A stretch of 16,572 nucleotides of DNA, taken from Spirochaetota bacterium (GTDB lineage: Bacteria; Spirochaetota; Spirochaetia; Treponematales; Breznakiellaceae). The position numbers were made by a program, and so were the translations under genes. The stretch is taken from NCBI GenBank assembly GCA_023406985.1, contig JAEXTK010000140.1, positions 1 through 16,572 of the forward strand. The letters run 5' to 3'. Positions 6,605-14,286 of this stretch are shown here, in pieces. The notes under the pieces are model-generated. The model had not been told where the DNA came from. It saw only the letters and a list, made by a program, of their open reading frames with translations, and did not search any database. Position 1 is the stretch's first letter, and the number at the start of each line of letters is the position of its first letter.

Positions 6605-7578
6605 TCGGTCCCCAGGTTGACCACCGCATAATCGAAGATCGTCCATACGTCGTCGCGGCGTTTGAGGTTGTAGGTATAGCGTTTGCGCTCGACGTAGTTG
6701 CCGTACCGGAATTTCTCGATGACCGTGACCGTGCCCTCTTCGGCGCCGTACGTGGTCCGCTCCACGGTGAAATCGATGGGAATGGTCGCGATGTCGCCGT
6801 CCACGACCGCGCTCCGGAGATCGGCGCGGTACTTGTCGAGCATGCGCCTGCGGCCTTCCTCCGATTCGGCCATCCAGGCCCGCTTGCGCGAACCGTTCCG
6901 CGTGAGCATGGCCTCCAGGTCGAGGTACAGGAAGAACTTTTCCCACTGGCCCTTCTGCCGCGCCTGGAGGACGTACTCCACGACCTGGTCGGGGGGCATG
7001 CTTTCCCGGGCCAGGATGGCGCCCGTCTCCACGTCGAGTGCCGCCGGCGCGACGCCGTCCTCCGCGAGGGGGGCGGGGCGCAGGGAGAGGGAGAGCCGGT
7101 TGGAAAGGACCGGCGGGGGCGGAAGCTTGCCGGGCGCCGAAGGGGCGCCCTCGGCGCGGAAGAGCTCGGGGAAGAGGCGCGCCTGGACCACGTAGGATCC
7201 CGCCCCGTCAAGGCGGGCGTACTCCCGGAGGTCCTCCGTGAAGGAGAGCGATTCGCCCGGTTCCACGGAAACCTCGCGGAAAAACACCGGTTGATCTTGC
7301 GTTCTCTTTCTGGTAAGAATTTCGGTCGGTTCGACGAGACGATTCGAGATAGTCCGTACCTCGAAATCCACGGAAAACGCCCGCTCGTCCGCGAGCTTGA
7401 AACGGTACGTGGACGCGCCGCGGTTGGCGACGGTGATTTGCACGAGTACGGGGCCGCCGTCGCTTCCGGCGTAGTACACGCGTTTGTCGAAATAGCGAAT
7501 CGCGACGTCGACTTCTCCCGCACCGGCGAAGGCGAGGCTTCCGAGGAGGAGGACTGCGGCGATGGTCGATCGTTTCAC
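6601..7578 (-). CDS. Secreted two-domain protein of unknown function
   Basis: 325 residues from GTG; GGAG lies 7 bases upstream. A signal peptide is clear: MKR, a hydrophobic core to residue 15, and a likely cleavage after AFA (18) or AGA (20), so the protein is exported. Residues 22-167 alternate strands (VLVQITVANRGASTYRFKL, VSVEPGESLSFTEDL, GSYVVQARLF) like an immunoglobulin-type or BsuPI-like beta sandwich. A Pro-rich joint follows at 149-157 (PGKLPPPPV). Residues 190-322 hold a helix-rich part and then long strands ending in TYNLKRRDDVWTIFDYAVV, which resembles an NTF2-like fold. Neither domain shows catalytic residues. It heads the minus-strand cluster and overlaps the receiver-PilZ gene by 4 bases. 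The domain assignments are from strand patterns only. Confidence 0.85.
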   Translation of the reverse strand: MKRSTIAAVLLLGSLAFAGAGEVDVAIRYFDKRVYYAGSDGGPVLVQITVANRGASTYRFKLADERAFSVDFEVRTISNRLVEPTEILTRKRTQDQPVFFREVSVEPGESLSFTEDLREYARLDGAGSYVVQARLFPELFRAEGAPSAPGKLPPPPVLSNRLSLSLRPAPLAEDGVAPAALDVETGAILARESMPPDQVVEYVLQARQKGQWEKFFLYLDLEAMLTRNGSRKRAWMAESEEGRRRMLDKYRADLRSAVVDGDIATIPIDFTVERTTYGAEEGTVTVIEKFRYGNYVERKRYTYNLKRRDDVWTIFDYAVVNLGTE

Positions 7579-7611
7579 TTCGAAACTCCAAGGTCACCCG
7601 AGAGACCGGGG

Positions 7612-7622
7612 TATAGTATAGT
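7612..7622. promoter_or_regulatory. Bidirectional -10 island between mfd and the secreted-protein gene
   Basis: The stretch TATAGTATAGT contains two overlapping TATAGT boxes on the plus strand (7612-7617 and 7617-7622) and TATACT on the minus strand (7615-7620). It is the only AT-rich patch in the 59-base gap between divergent starts. The leader would be about 10 bases for mfd and about 30 for the minus gene. No clear -35 boxes are visible on either side. Confidence 0.45.
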
Positions 7623-7637
7623 AATCGGAACGCCTCC

Positions 7638-10600
7638 ATGAATACCTTATCCTTTCCTGCGCTCGCTTCCAAGTTGCGTCGATCCAAAGCGGTTTCGGAT
7701 TGCGCGACGGCCTTCAAGGCCGGCAGGTTCCCTCTGGAGATCGAGGGCGCCGAGGGTTCCTTCGCCGCCATCCTGATCGCGGAGCTCTTCCGCACCGCTC
7801 CCGGTCCCTTTCTCCTCGTGGTCCCGACGGAGAAGGAGGCCGAGGAACTCGCGGCCGATCTGGATACCGCGGGGACGGTGACCATCCGCTTCCCCTGGTG
7901 GGGAACGATGCCGTACCGCGACATGGCGCCGCTCTCCGCGGTGTTCGGCGAGCGGACGGCCGCCCTCTCCGCCCTCGCGCTCGGAAAGACCGGCATCGTC
8001 ATAGCCGCGGAGCGGGCCCTCCTGACGCCCGTGCCGCCTCCCGACTCCCTCCGTTCCCTGCTCATCCGCATCGCCCCCGGAGGGAAGATCGACACGGCCG
8101 CCCTCGCCGGCCGCCTTTCCCTCTACGGGTACACCCGGGTCCCGCGGGTGCAGGTAGCCGGCGAGTTCGCCCTCCGCGGCGAGGTCCTCGACGTCCTCAT
8201 GCCCGGGGACGACGAGGCGTACCGCATCCTCTTCGATTTCGATAGCGTGGAATCCATCAAGCGGTTCAACCCCGCCGATCAGAGCGGCACCGGTTCCTCC
8301 GCCGAGCTCTACCTCCGGCCGGCCAAGGAACTCGTCTGGACCGACGAGCGCATCGGCCAGCTGGAGAAGAATCTCCGAGCCATGGAGGAATTCCCCTCCG
8401 GCGGCGCGACCGTCGTCATGGAGTTGATGGCCAAGCGGAGCGCGGCGGGCGAGGAACTGTACTTCCCGCTCGCCTTCGAGAAGAGCGCGAGCCTCCTGGA
8501 CTACCTCGGAGAGGACGCCACCGTCCTCTTCGTGGACCGGGAGCGGCTCGAGAACGCCCAGGAGTCCCTGGTCAGGGAATACCAGGGGCTCTACCGCAAG
8601 GCGCGGCGCGAACGGGAAGTGCCCGATCCTTCCCGCCTTCTCCTGGAATTCAAGGACCTCGCGCTCGTCCGGGAGCGGCGCGTCTCGTTCCGCACGATCA
8701 AGCACGAGGGGGACCCGCTCTCCACCCGCGTCTCCGTGGCCTGCGATCCGCCGCGCAGTTTCTTCGGCAACGTCACGTACCTCAAGGAAGAGTTCGCCAA
8801 CCTCGTCAAGGGCGGCTGGGAACTCGCCGTCTTCGCCGAATCGGACACGCAGGCCGGACGCATCGCCGAGATGCTCAAGGAACTCCCCGTATCGGTCGCC
8901 GCCCTCCCGTTCTCGGCCGGCTTCGCGCTCCCCGACCTCAGGTTCATCGCGGTCCAGGAGAACGAGATTTTCGGCCGCAGGAAGCGCCTCCCGCGGTCGC
9001 TCAAGCACACGCGCAGCGCGGTCATCGACACCTTCGTCGAACTCAACCCCGGCGACTTCGTGGTGCACGTCAACTACGGCATCGGCCTCTTCGAGGGCAT
9101 AGAGCGGATCAAGGCGCTCGGCCACGAGCGCGATTACGTGAAGCTCGTCTACGCCGACGAGGAGACGGTCTTCGTCCCCATCGAACAGGTAAACCTGGTC
9201 CAGCGCTATATCGGCAACGAGGGCGAGGCGCCGCGGCTCGATAAGCTCGGTTCCAAGAGTTGGGAGAACCGCAAGGGCAAGGTCAAGAAGTCGGTCGAGG
9301 ACATCGCGGAAAAGCTCATCGAGCTCTATTCCAAACGCAAGGCGGCCCAGGGCTTCGCCTTCGCGCGCGACACCGAATGGCAGACCTCCTTCGAGGCGGC
9401 CTTCCCCTTCGAGGAGACGGAGGATCAACTCCGCTGCGTGGAGGAGATCAAGGCGGACATGGAGAGCCCCGCCCCGATGGACCGCCTCGTCTGCGGCGAC
9501 GTGGGCTACGGGAAGACCGAGGTCGCCGTCCGCGCCTGCTTCAAGGCCGTCATGGGCGGCAAGCAGGTAGCCTTCCTCGCGCCGACCACGATCCTGGCGG
9601 AACAGCACTACGAGAATTTCCAGGAGCGCTTCGCCTCCTTCCCCGTGCGGCTCGGCATGCTCTCCCGCTTCGTGGACAAGGCCGAGGTCAAACGGACCCT
9701 GGAGTCCGTGAAGAAGGGCGAGATCGATATCCTCGTGGGCACGCACCGGCTCATCCAGAAGGACGTCGTCTTCAAGGACCTGGGCTTGCTGGTGATCGAC
9801 GAAGAGCAGCGCTTCGGCGTCAAGGACAAGGAGCGGCTCAAGGAACTCAAGACCAACGTGGACGCGCTCACGCTCTCGGCCACGCCGATTCCGCGCACCC
9901 TCCACATGAGCCTCCTCAAGATCCGGGACATGAGCCTCCTCACGACGCCGCCGTACAACCGCCATCCTATCGAGACCGCGATCGACGAGTTCAACGAGGA
10001 CCGGGTCGCCGCCGCCATCCGGCGGGAGGTGGAACGCGGCGGACAGGTCTTCTTCCTCCACAATCGGGTGGAGAGCCTGGACGATACGCGCCGCATGATC
10101 GAACGCCTCGTGCCGGAGATGCTCGTGGACACCGCGCACGGCCAGATGGATCCCAAGGACCTGGAGGACGTGATGCACCGCTTCATCCACGGCGGTTTCC
10201 ACGTCCTCGTCTCCACGACCATCATCGAGAACGGGATCGACATCCCGAACGTCAACACGATCATCATCGACCGGGCCGACATGTACGGCGTGAGCCAACT
10301 CTACCAGCTCCGCGGCCGCGTCGGAAGGTCCGACCGGGTGGCCTACGCGTACCTCTTCTACCCCAAGGACCGGGCACTCTCCGAGCTCGCGATGAAGCGC
10401 CTCCAGGTGATCTCCGACTTCACCGAGCTCGGCAGCGGATTCAAGATCGCCATGAAGGACATGGAGATCCGCGGCGCGGGCAACCTCCTCGGCAGGGAAC
10501 AGTCGGGCGATATCTACTCGGTCGGCTTCGACCTGTACCTCCGGCTCCTGGACGAGGCGGTCCGGCGCCTCCAGGACGCGAACTACGAGGCGGAGGCGGA

Positions 10601-11039
10601 GACCTACCTTGAATTGGAGTATTCGGGCTTCATTCCCGATACGTACATAGAGGGCGCGCAGGAGAAGATGGAGGTCTACAAGAAGATCGCCTCCATCCAG
10701 ACCCGCGACGAGCTGGAGCGGGTGTTCGCCGAACTCCTGGACCGGTTCGGCCCGCTGCCCGACGAGGTCGGGAGCCTGCTCTCCCTCGCCGAGATCAGGA
10801 TCATCTGCCGCGACCTGTCGGTCGCCGCGCTTAAGGAACGGGGCGGCCTCGTCCGCGTGGAGTTCGCCAAGGTGTCCAAGGTGAAGGTCGATCGCCTCAT
10901 CCGCCTCATGAAGGAGAGCGCGGGGAAGGTGAAGCTGGATCCGAAGGCGCCGAACATCCTCGTGCTGCAGACGGGGACGATAGGATTGAAAGAAAAAAGC
11001 GAGTTCATCCGGGAAAAGCTGGCCGCGCTCGCTGGATAA
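7638..11039 (+). CDS. mfd: Transcription-repair coupling factor Mfd
   Basis: 1,133 residues, close to the usual 1,150. Mfd is a DNA translocase that pushes stalled RNA polymerase off damaged DNA and recruits UvrA for nucleotide excision repair. Visible order: a UvrB-homology region at about 1-350 (RVQVAGEFALRGEVLDVLMP near 165); the CarD-like RNA-polymerase-interaction domain at about 465-530 (GDFVVHVNYGIGLFEGI); the SF2 motor with Walker A G620-DVGYGKT, the motif II box DEEQRFG at 721-727, SATPIPRT at 747, and motif VI GRVGRS at 893-898 followed by the translocation segment; then the C-terminal TRCF domain from about 1000. All catalytic motifs are intact. No Shine-Dalgarno sequence is seen before the ATG (GCCTCC precedes it), consistent with a short leader from the 7612-7622 promoter. 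A HAD-family gene follows after 28 bases. Confidence 0.98.
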   Translation: MNTLSFPALASKLRRSKAVSDCATAFKAGRFPLEIEGAEGSFAAILIAELFRTAPGPFLLVVPTEKEAEELAADLDTAGTVTIRFPWWGTMPYRDMAPLSAVFGERTAALSALALGKTGIVIAAERALLTPVPPPDSLRSLLIRIAPGGKIDTAALAGRLSLYGYTRVPRVQVAGEFALRGEVLDVLMPGDDEAYRILFDFDSVESIKRFNPADQSGTGSSAELYLRPAKELVWTDERIGQLEKNLRAMEEFPSGGATVVMELMAKRSAAGEELYFPLAFEKSASLLDYLGEDATVLFVDRERLENAQESLVREYQGLYRKARREREVPDPSRLLLEFKDLALVRERRVSFRTIKHEGDPLSTRVSVACDPPRSFFGNVTYLKEEFANLVKGGWELAVFAESDTQAGRIAEMLKELPVSVAALPFSAGFALPDLRFIAVQENEIFGRRKRLPRSLKHTRSAVIDTFVELNPGDFVVHVNYGIGLFEGIERIKALGHERDYVKLVYADEETVFVPIEQVNLVQRYIGNEGEAPRLDKLGSKSWENRKGKVKKSVEDIAEKLIELYSKRKAAQGFAFARDTEWQTSFEAAFPFEETEDQLRCVEEIKADMESPAPMDRLVCGDVGYGKTEVAVRACFKAVMGGKQVAFLAPTTILAEQHYENFQERFASFPVRLGMLSRFVDKAEVKRTLESVKKGEIDILVGTHRLIQKDVVFKDLGLLVIDEEQRFGVKDKERLKELKTNVDALTLSATPIPRTLHMSLLKIRDMSLLTTPPYNRHPIETAIDEFNEDRVAAAIRREVERGGQVFFLHNRVESLDDTRRMIERLVPEMLVDTAHGQMDPKDLEDVMHRFIHGGFHVLVSTTIIENGIDIPNVNTIIIDRADMYGVSQLYQLRGRVGRSDRVAYAYLFYPKDRALSELAMKRLQVISDFTELGSGFKIAMKDMEIRGAGNLLGREQSGDIYSVGFDLYLRLLDEAVRRLQDANYEAEAETYLELEYSGFIPDTYIEGAQEKMEVYKKIASIQTRDELERVFAELLDRFGPLPDEVGSLLSLAEIRIICRDLSVAALKERGGLVRVEFAKVSKVKVDRLIRLMKESAGKVKLDPKAPNILVLQTGTIGLKEKSEFIREKLAALAG

Positions 11040-11067
11040 GATAATCGATAGGTAAGGAGTTTCTCTG

Positions 11068-11682
11068 ATGGGCATCAAGGCTGTCGTGTTCGATTTCGGT
11101 AACGTGCTTTCGGCGCCGCAGGATCCGGAAACCATGGGCCTCTTGGCCACCATCGCGGGCGTGGACGAGGCGACCATGGCCGACGTGGTATGGAAGACCC
11201 GCTCTTCGTATGACCAGGGGGCGGTCACGGGGGCGGAATACTACAAAGGCGCCCTCGCGTCGGTGGGGGTGACTCTGGACGAAGGTTCGCTCGCCGCCCT
11301 CGTGCGGACGGACCTGGAGAGCTGGGCCAACCTCAATCCGGAAACGGTGAAGCTCGCCGAGGACGCCAAGAAGGCGGGCCTCAAGATCGGCATCCTCTCC
11401 AATATGCCGCACGACTTCCTCGCGCTCGCGCGCAAGCGTTTCCCGATCTTCAAGACGGTGGACGCGGGCATCTTTTCGTGCGAGGCGGCGGTCAACAAAC
11501 CCGCGCCGGCCATCTACCAGGCCCTGATCGCCGCCCTCGGCCTCGCGGCCGCCGAAATCGTCTTCTTCGACGATATCGAGGCGAACGTCGCCGGGGCGAA
11601 GGCGGTCGGCATCGAGGGCCGGCTCTGGAAGGACGCCGCTTCAGCGCGGGCGGAGCTCGCCGCCCTCGGCGTTTCCCTCTAG
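11068..11682 (+). CDS. HAD-superfamily hydrolase, YihX-like
   Basis: 204 residues; AAGGAG (11054-11059) is 8 bases before the ATG. HAD motifs are all present: motif I FDFGNVL with nucleophile Asp9, motif II Ser111-Asn (ILSNMPHD), motif III Lys144 (NKPAPAIY) and motif IV FFDDIEANV with Asp168/Asp169. A helical cap is inserted at about 15-85. The residue two after Asp9, often the acid/base Asp in phosphatases, is Gly, and Asn12 follows, as in YihX-type sugar-phosphate phosphatases and dehalogenase relatives. This suggests a small phosphorylated substrate; the actual one cannot be read from sequence. It follows mfd by 28 bases, with a GATAAT -10-like string at 11040-11045, so it may be read from mfd or separately. 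A compact hairpin begins at its stop codon. Confidence 0.9.
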   Translation: MGIKAVVFDFGNVLSAPQDPETMGLLATIAGVDEATMADVVWKTRSSYDQGAVTGAEYYKGALASVGVTLDEGSLAALVRTDLESWANLNPETVKLAEDAKKAGLKIGILSNMPHDFLALARKRFPIFKTVDAGIFSCEAAVNKPAPAIYQALIAALGLAAAEIVFFDDIEANVAGAKAVGIEGRLWKDAASARAELAALGVSL

Positions 11683-11718
11683 GGGAAAGTCCGCGGACTT
11701 CGTCCGCGGCGATTCCCC
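11682..11718 (+). terminator. Two-level hairpin after the HAD-family gene
   Basis: Outer stem GGGGAA/TTCCCC (11682-11687 with 11713-11718) encloses a 3x3 internal loop and a perfect 8-bp inner stem CCGCGGAC/GTCCGCGG (11691-11698 with 11702-11709) with a TTC loop. The outer arm starts at the last base of the HAD stop codon. There is no T tract, so it may slow or protect transcripts rather than terminate fully. Confidence 0.4.
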
Positions 11719-11723
11719 GGCCG

Positions 11724-11732
11724 TGGTACAAT
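11724..11732 (+). promoter_or_regulatory. Extended -10 promoter for the acyltransferase gene
   Basis: TGG followed by TACAAT (11727-11732) gives an extended -10 element right after the hairpin. Transcription would begin near 11739. That would exclude the in-frame ATG at 11731 and keep the GGAG at 11742-11745 and the ATG at 11752. No clear -35 box. Confidence 0.45.
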
Positions 11733-11751
11733 GCGTCGTTCGGAGAACGCC

Positions 11752-12477
11752 ATGCTGAAAACCGTCGCTTTCTTCATGCTCTTTTGTTTCACCCTCGTGG
11801 CGGTGATCCCCTTGGGGGCCGCCGCCTTCATCCTGCGCCTCATCGGCCTTCGCGCAGCCGCCGCGCGGTTCATGCAGCGGGTGGGGCTCGTCTGGTCGCG
11901 GCTCATCATCGCGGCGACGGGATCCCGCCTGGAGGCGCGCGGCCTGGAGAATATCCCCGCCGCGGGCGGCGTCTGCTTCGTGGGCAACCATCCGGGGATC
12001 TTCGACATACTCATCGCCTTGTCCCTCATCGACCGGCCCTTCGGGTTCACCGCCAAGAAGGAGGCGGCGTTCTATCCCTTCGTCGGGCTCTACGTATGGC
12101 TGCTCGGCGGGGTGTTCATCGACCGGAAGAGCGCGCGGAACGCCCGCAGGGCCATCGAGGCCGGCGTGGAGCGGATCCGGCGGGGCGGGGCGATGATCAT
12201 CTTCCCCGAAGGGACGCGCAACCGCGGCCACGGGATGCTGCCCTTCAGGCCGGGGGCCTTCAAGCTCGCGACCTTGGCGGACGCCCCCATCGTGCCCGTT
12301 TCCATAACGGGAAGCGAAGACGTCTGGGAGTCCGCCATGCGGGTGCGGGGCGCGCGGGTGCGCGTGGCCTTCGGCAAGCCGATCCCGACGGCGGGACTCC
12401 AGGGCGACGAGCGCCGCGCCCTCGTGGAGCGGACGCAGGAAGCCATCCTCGCGGGACTCGGCGAAGGATCGAGGTAG
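11752..12477 (+). CDS. Lysophospholipid acyltransferase family protein (PlsC-like)
   Basis: 241 residues from the ATG at 11752, chosen because GGAG (11742-11745) sits 6 bases upstream and the in-frame ATG at 11731 lies within a probable -10 box. The family transfers an acyl chain to a glycerophosphate or lysolipid at the inner membrane; phosphatidic acid synthesis (PlsC) is the commonest role. A hydrophobic N-terminal helix (4-32) serves as membrane anchor. Motif I is NHPGIFD with His80 and Asp85 (HxxxxD). Motif II is GGVFIDRK at 119-126, motif III FPEGTRNR at 151-158, and motif IV APIVPVSITG at 178-187. Motif I has Pro-Gly where many PlsC proteins have Gln-Ser. The exact substrate is not decided by sequence. 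The SIMPL gene follows after 33 bases. Confidence 0.92.
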   Translation: MLKTVAFFMLFCFTLVAVIPLGAAAFILRLIGLRAAAARFMQRVGLVWSRLIIAATGSRLEARGLENIPAAGGVCFVGNHPGIFDILIALSLIDRPFGFTAKKEAAFYPFVGLYVWLLGGVFIDRKSARNARRAIEAGVERIRRGGAMIIFPEGTRNRGHGMLPFRPGAFKLATLADAPIVPVSITGSEDVWESAMRVRGARVRVAFGKPIPTAGLQGDERRALVERTQEAILAGLGEGSR

Positions 12478-12510
12478 ACGGAAACGCCGGGGAGCGCTAT
12501 AGCTACGGGT

Positions 12511-13257
12511 ATGGAAACCTCACCCGTGGAAACCGTTTCTCCGCGCGCCGCCGGCCGCCGCGCCGAGCTGGGCGCCGCCGCCGTCATCGCCGTGGGCCTC
12601 TTCGCCGCAGGAGCGGCCGTCTCCTTCGGCCTCGTCCGTATGCGGGACTCAGGCCGCACGGTCGTCGTCCGGGGGCTCGCGGAGCGGGAGGTGGACGCCG
12701 ACCTCGCGGTCTGGCCGGTCACCTTCAGCGCCGCCTCCGATTCCCTGGACGAGCTCCGGCGGGACGTCGCCGCCAAGTCGGAGGCCGTCTCCGCCTTCCT
12801 GGCGAAAGCCGGGATCGCGGAGACCGACATCACGAGGACGCCCCCGACCGTCCGGGATTCCCGGGCGGAACTCTACGGCTCCCAAGAGGCGCGGACCTAC
12901 CGTTACGTCGCGCAGGCGACGGTGCTGGCCAGGTCCAAGAACGTGGCCGCCGTCCTCGCCGCCATGGAGCGATCGCTGGAGCTCGTCGGCGAGGGGGTCG
13001 CGGTGTCCAAGGACTACGAGTTCCGGCCCCAGTTCGTGTTCACCGCCCTCAACGCGATCAAGCTGGAGATGATAGCGGAGGCAACGGGGAACGCCCGCGG
13101 CGCCGCGGAGCAGTTCGCCCGCGATTCGGGAAGCCGGGTCGGCAAGATCCGGAACGCCTCCCAGGGGCTCTTCACCATAGAGGACGCGGACCCGAGCCTT
13201 CCCCAGCGGAAGATCGTCCGGGTGGTCACCACCGTGGATTACGCTCTGGTCGATTGA
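12511..13257 (+). CDS. SIMPL-domain (DUF541) membrane-anchored protein
   Basis: 248 residues. A short cytoplasmic head (1-19) is followed by one transmembrane segment at 20-43 (LGAAAVIAVGLFAAGAAVSFGL), and the rest should face the periplasm. The SIMPL domain spans about 48-246: it opens with TVVVRGLAEREVDADLAVWPVTFS, contains the helix SLDELRRDVAAKSEAVSAFL, and closes with strands IVRVVTTVDYALVD. SIMPL proteins (such as E. coli YggE) form periplasmic oligomers and have been linked to stress tolerance, without a known reaction. No strong ribosome-binding site is seen; GGGAG lies about 14 bases upstream of the ATG. It is the last gene of the plus-strand run and converges on the cyclase-like gene. 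Confidence 0.9.
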   Translation: METSPVETVSPRAAGRRAELGAAAVIAVGLFAAGAAVSFGLVRMRDSGRTVVVRGLAEREVDADLAVWPVTFSAASDSLDELRRDVAAKSEAVSAFLAKAGIAETDITRTPPTVRDSRAELYGSQEARTYRYVAQATVLARSKNVAAVLAAMERSLELVGEGVAVSKDYEFRPQFVFTALNAIKLEMIAEATGNARGAAEQFARDSGSRVGKIRNASQGLFTIEDADPSLPQRKIVRVVTTVDYALVD

Positions 13258-13258
13258 T

Positions 13259-13272
13259 CCGCCCGAGGGCGG
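13259..13272. terminator. Hairpin in the 15-base gap between convergent genes
   Basis: CCGCC and GGCGG (13259-13263, 13268-13272) around a CGAG loop fill the space between the SIMPL stop and the cyclase-like stop. It could stop transcription from both sides, but no T tract follows on either strand. Confidence 0.35.
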
Positions 13273-14202
13273 TCAGCGCTTGCGGTCGTAGAGGAGGACG
13301 GCGGTGCGGTCCTCCTCCTTGAGGCCTTTCAGGGCGCGGAGATCGGCGAGGCCCTCCTCGCAGGTGTTCCCCTTGCACGGTACGAGGCCGGTGGCGGCCA
13401 GGTTCCGGTTGATGACCAACTCGTCCGCGGCCGCGAGTCCCTGGAGGCGGCACGCCAAGTTGATACCGTAGCCCACGTAGTCGCGGTACTTGAGCTGGGA
13501 CGCCTCGGCCGAAATCTCGTACTTGAAGACCTTGTCCATGACGAGGGCTCCGGCGAGTCCGAGCCCCGGGTAGGGCTTGAAGAGTTCCTCGTCCAGGAAC
13601 GCGGTGTACGAGTCGAAGACCTCGAGCGCGCCGAGCACCGTGTCCTGGTCGGTCTCGTCCCAGATCACGATGGCGCCGTCCCCCATGAGCTTGTAGTACG
13701 AACAGCCGAAGCCGAATTGGTTCACGCAGGAGAGCAGGTTCGAGGTAAAATCCTTGATCAGCCTGAAGACGTCGCCCTCGTCGTTCGAGCAGAGGAAATC
13801 GCTGAAGTTGCGCACGTCCACGCAGAGCACGAGGGCCCGCTCCTTGACTTCGCCGAGGTAGACGTCGTCGAAGATGTCCACCGGCATCTTCTTGAGGCCG
13901 GCGAGGGCGGAAAGGTCGAGTTCGACTCCCCGTTCGGCCACCGAAACGAGCTTGCGCGTGCCGCCGAGCACCGATTCGATTTCGGCGAGGATGGCCCCGT
14001 CGGTCGGGTATCCCGTAAACGCGCGCCGTTCCACGTAGGCCGGCATGTCGGCCTCCGCGTCGGCGAGGACGATCGATCCGTTCTTTTCGCAGATGACGAT
14101 CACGGACGTCCGTTTCCCCGTGGCGGGATCTTCCACGACGACCATCTTGTCCCGGAACGTGACGATGCTGCTCTGGTTGTTCGTTTCGCTCGCGCTTTCC
14201 AT
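13273..14202 (-). CDS. Class III nucleotidyl cyclase-domain protein
   Basis: 309 residues. Residues 120-290 are an adenylate/guanylate cyclase homology domain: VLCVDVRNFSDF with metal-binding Asp129, YKLMGDGAIVIW with Lys171 and the second metal-binding Asp175, and YVGYGINLACRLQ with the transition-state pair Asn248 and Arg252. The set looks catalytically competent, with two metal Asp, Asn and Arg present, so synthesis of a cyclic nucleotide is plausible; cAMP versus cGMP cannot be assigned. Residues 1-115 are an N-terminal region (ATGKRTSVIVICEKNGSIVL) with no family I recognise, possibly a sensory input. There is no membrane segment or signal peptide. There is no Shine-Dalgarno sequence; a -10 box ends 7 bases before the ATG, so the transcript is probably leaderless. 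It is read separately from the Nramp-Usp operon behind it. Confidence 0.88.
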   Translation of the reverse strand: MESASETNNQSSIVTFRDKMVVVEDPATGKRTSVIVICEKNGSIVLADAEADMPAYVERRAFTGYPTDGAILAEIESVLGGTRKLVSVAERGVELDLSALAGLKKMPVDIFDDVYLGEVKERALVLCVDVRNFSDFLCSNDEGDVFRLIKDFTSNLLSCVNQFGFGCSYYKLMGDGAIVIWDETDQDTVLGALEVFDSYTAFLDEELFKPYPGLGLAGALVMDKVFKYEISAEASQLKYRDYVGYGINLACRLQGLAAADELVINRNLAATGLVPCKGNTCEEGLADLRALKGLKEEDRTAVLLYDRKR

Positions 14203-14209
14203 CGCCGCT

Positions 14210-14218
14210 ATTCTAGCA
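14210..14218 (-). promoter_or_regulatory. Extended -10 promoter of the cyclase-like gene
   Basis: On the minus strand TGC precedes TAGAAT (14210-14215), an extended -10 element. Only 7 bases separate it from the ATG at 14202, so the first transcribed base would coincide with or sit next to the start codon. A weak TTCGCG occupies the -35 position (14233-14238). Confidence 0.5.
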
Positions 14219-14236
14219 TGAAAGGCTTGAGGCGCG

Positions 14237-14255
14237 AAGGGCGACCGCCCTTTTT
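14237..14255 (+). terminator. Intrinsic terminator on the plus strand
   Basis: AAGGGC/GCCCTT (14237-14242 and 14247-14252) around a GACC loop, followed by further T residues (T5 at 14251-14255 in all). The T tract follows the stem only on the plus strand. No plus-strand gene lies between it and the SIMPL gene, about 1 kb to the left, so it would stop read-through or antisense transcripts across the cyclase-like gene. Confidence 0.5.
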
Positions 14256-14286
14256 AGGTCCCTCCGTTGGCCGGCGGGCGCGCTGG

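Noticed and set aside
5861..6631. 256-codon plus-strand frame opposite the receiver-PilZ gene
   Set aside because: Acidic, compositionally biased shadow. The minus-strand gene has a start overlap with its neighbour and domain patterns.
7647..11228. 1,193-codon open frame on the minus strand opposite mfd
   Set aside because: Mfd is certain on the plus strand. The antisense frame stays open because of strong G/C third-position bias and has no family features.
11731..11751. Earlier in-frame ATG for the acyltransferase
   Set aside because: This ATG lies within the probable TACAAT -10 box and has no ribosome-binding site; the ATG at 11752 has GGAG at good spacing.
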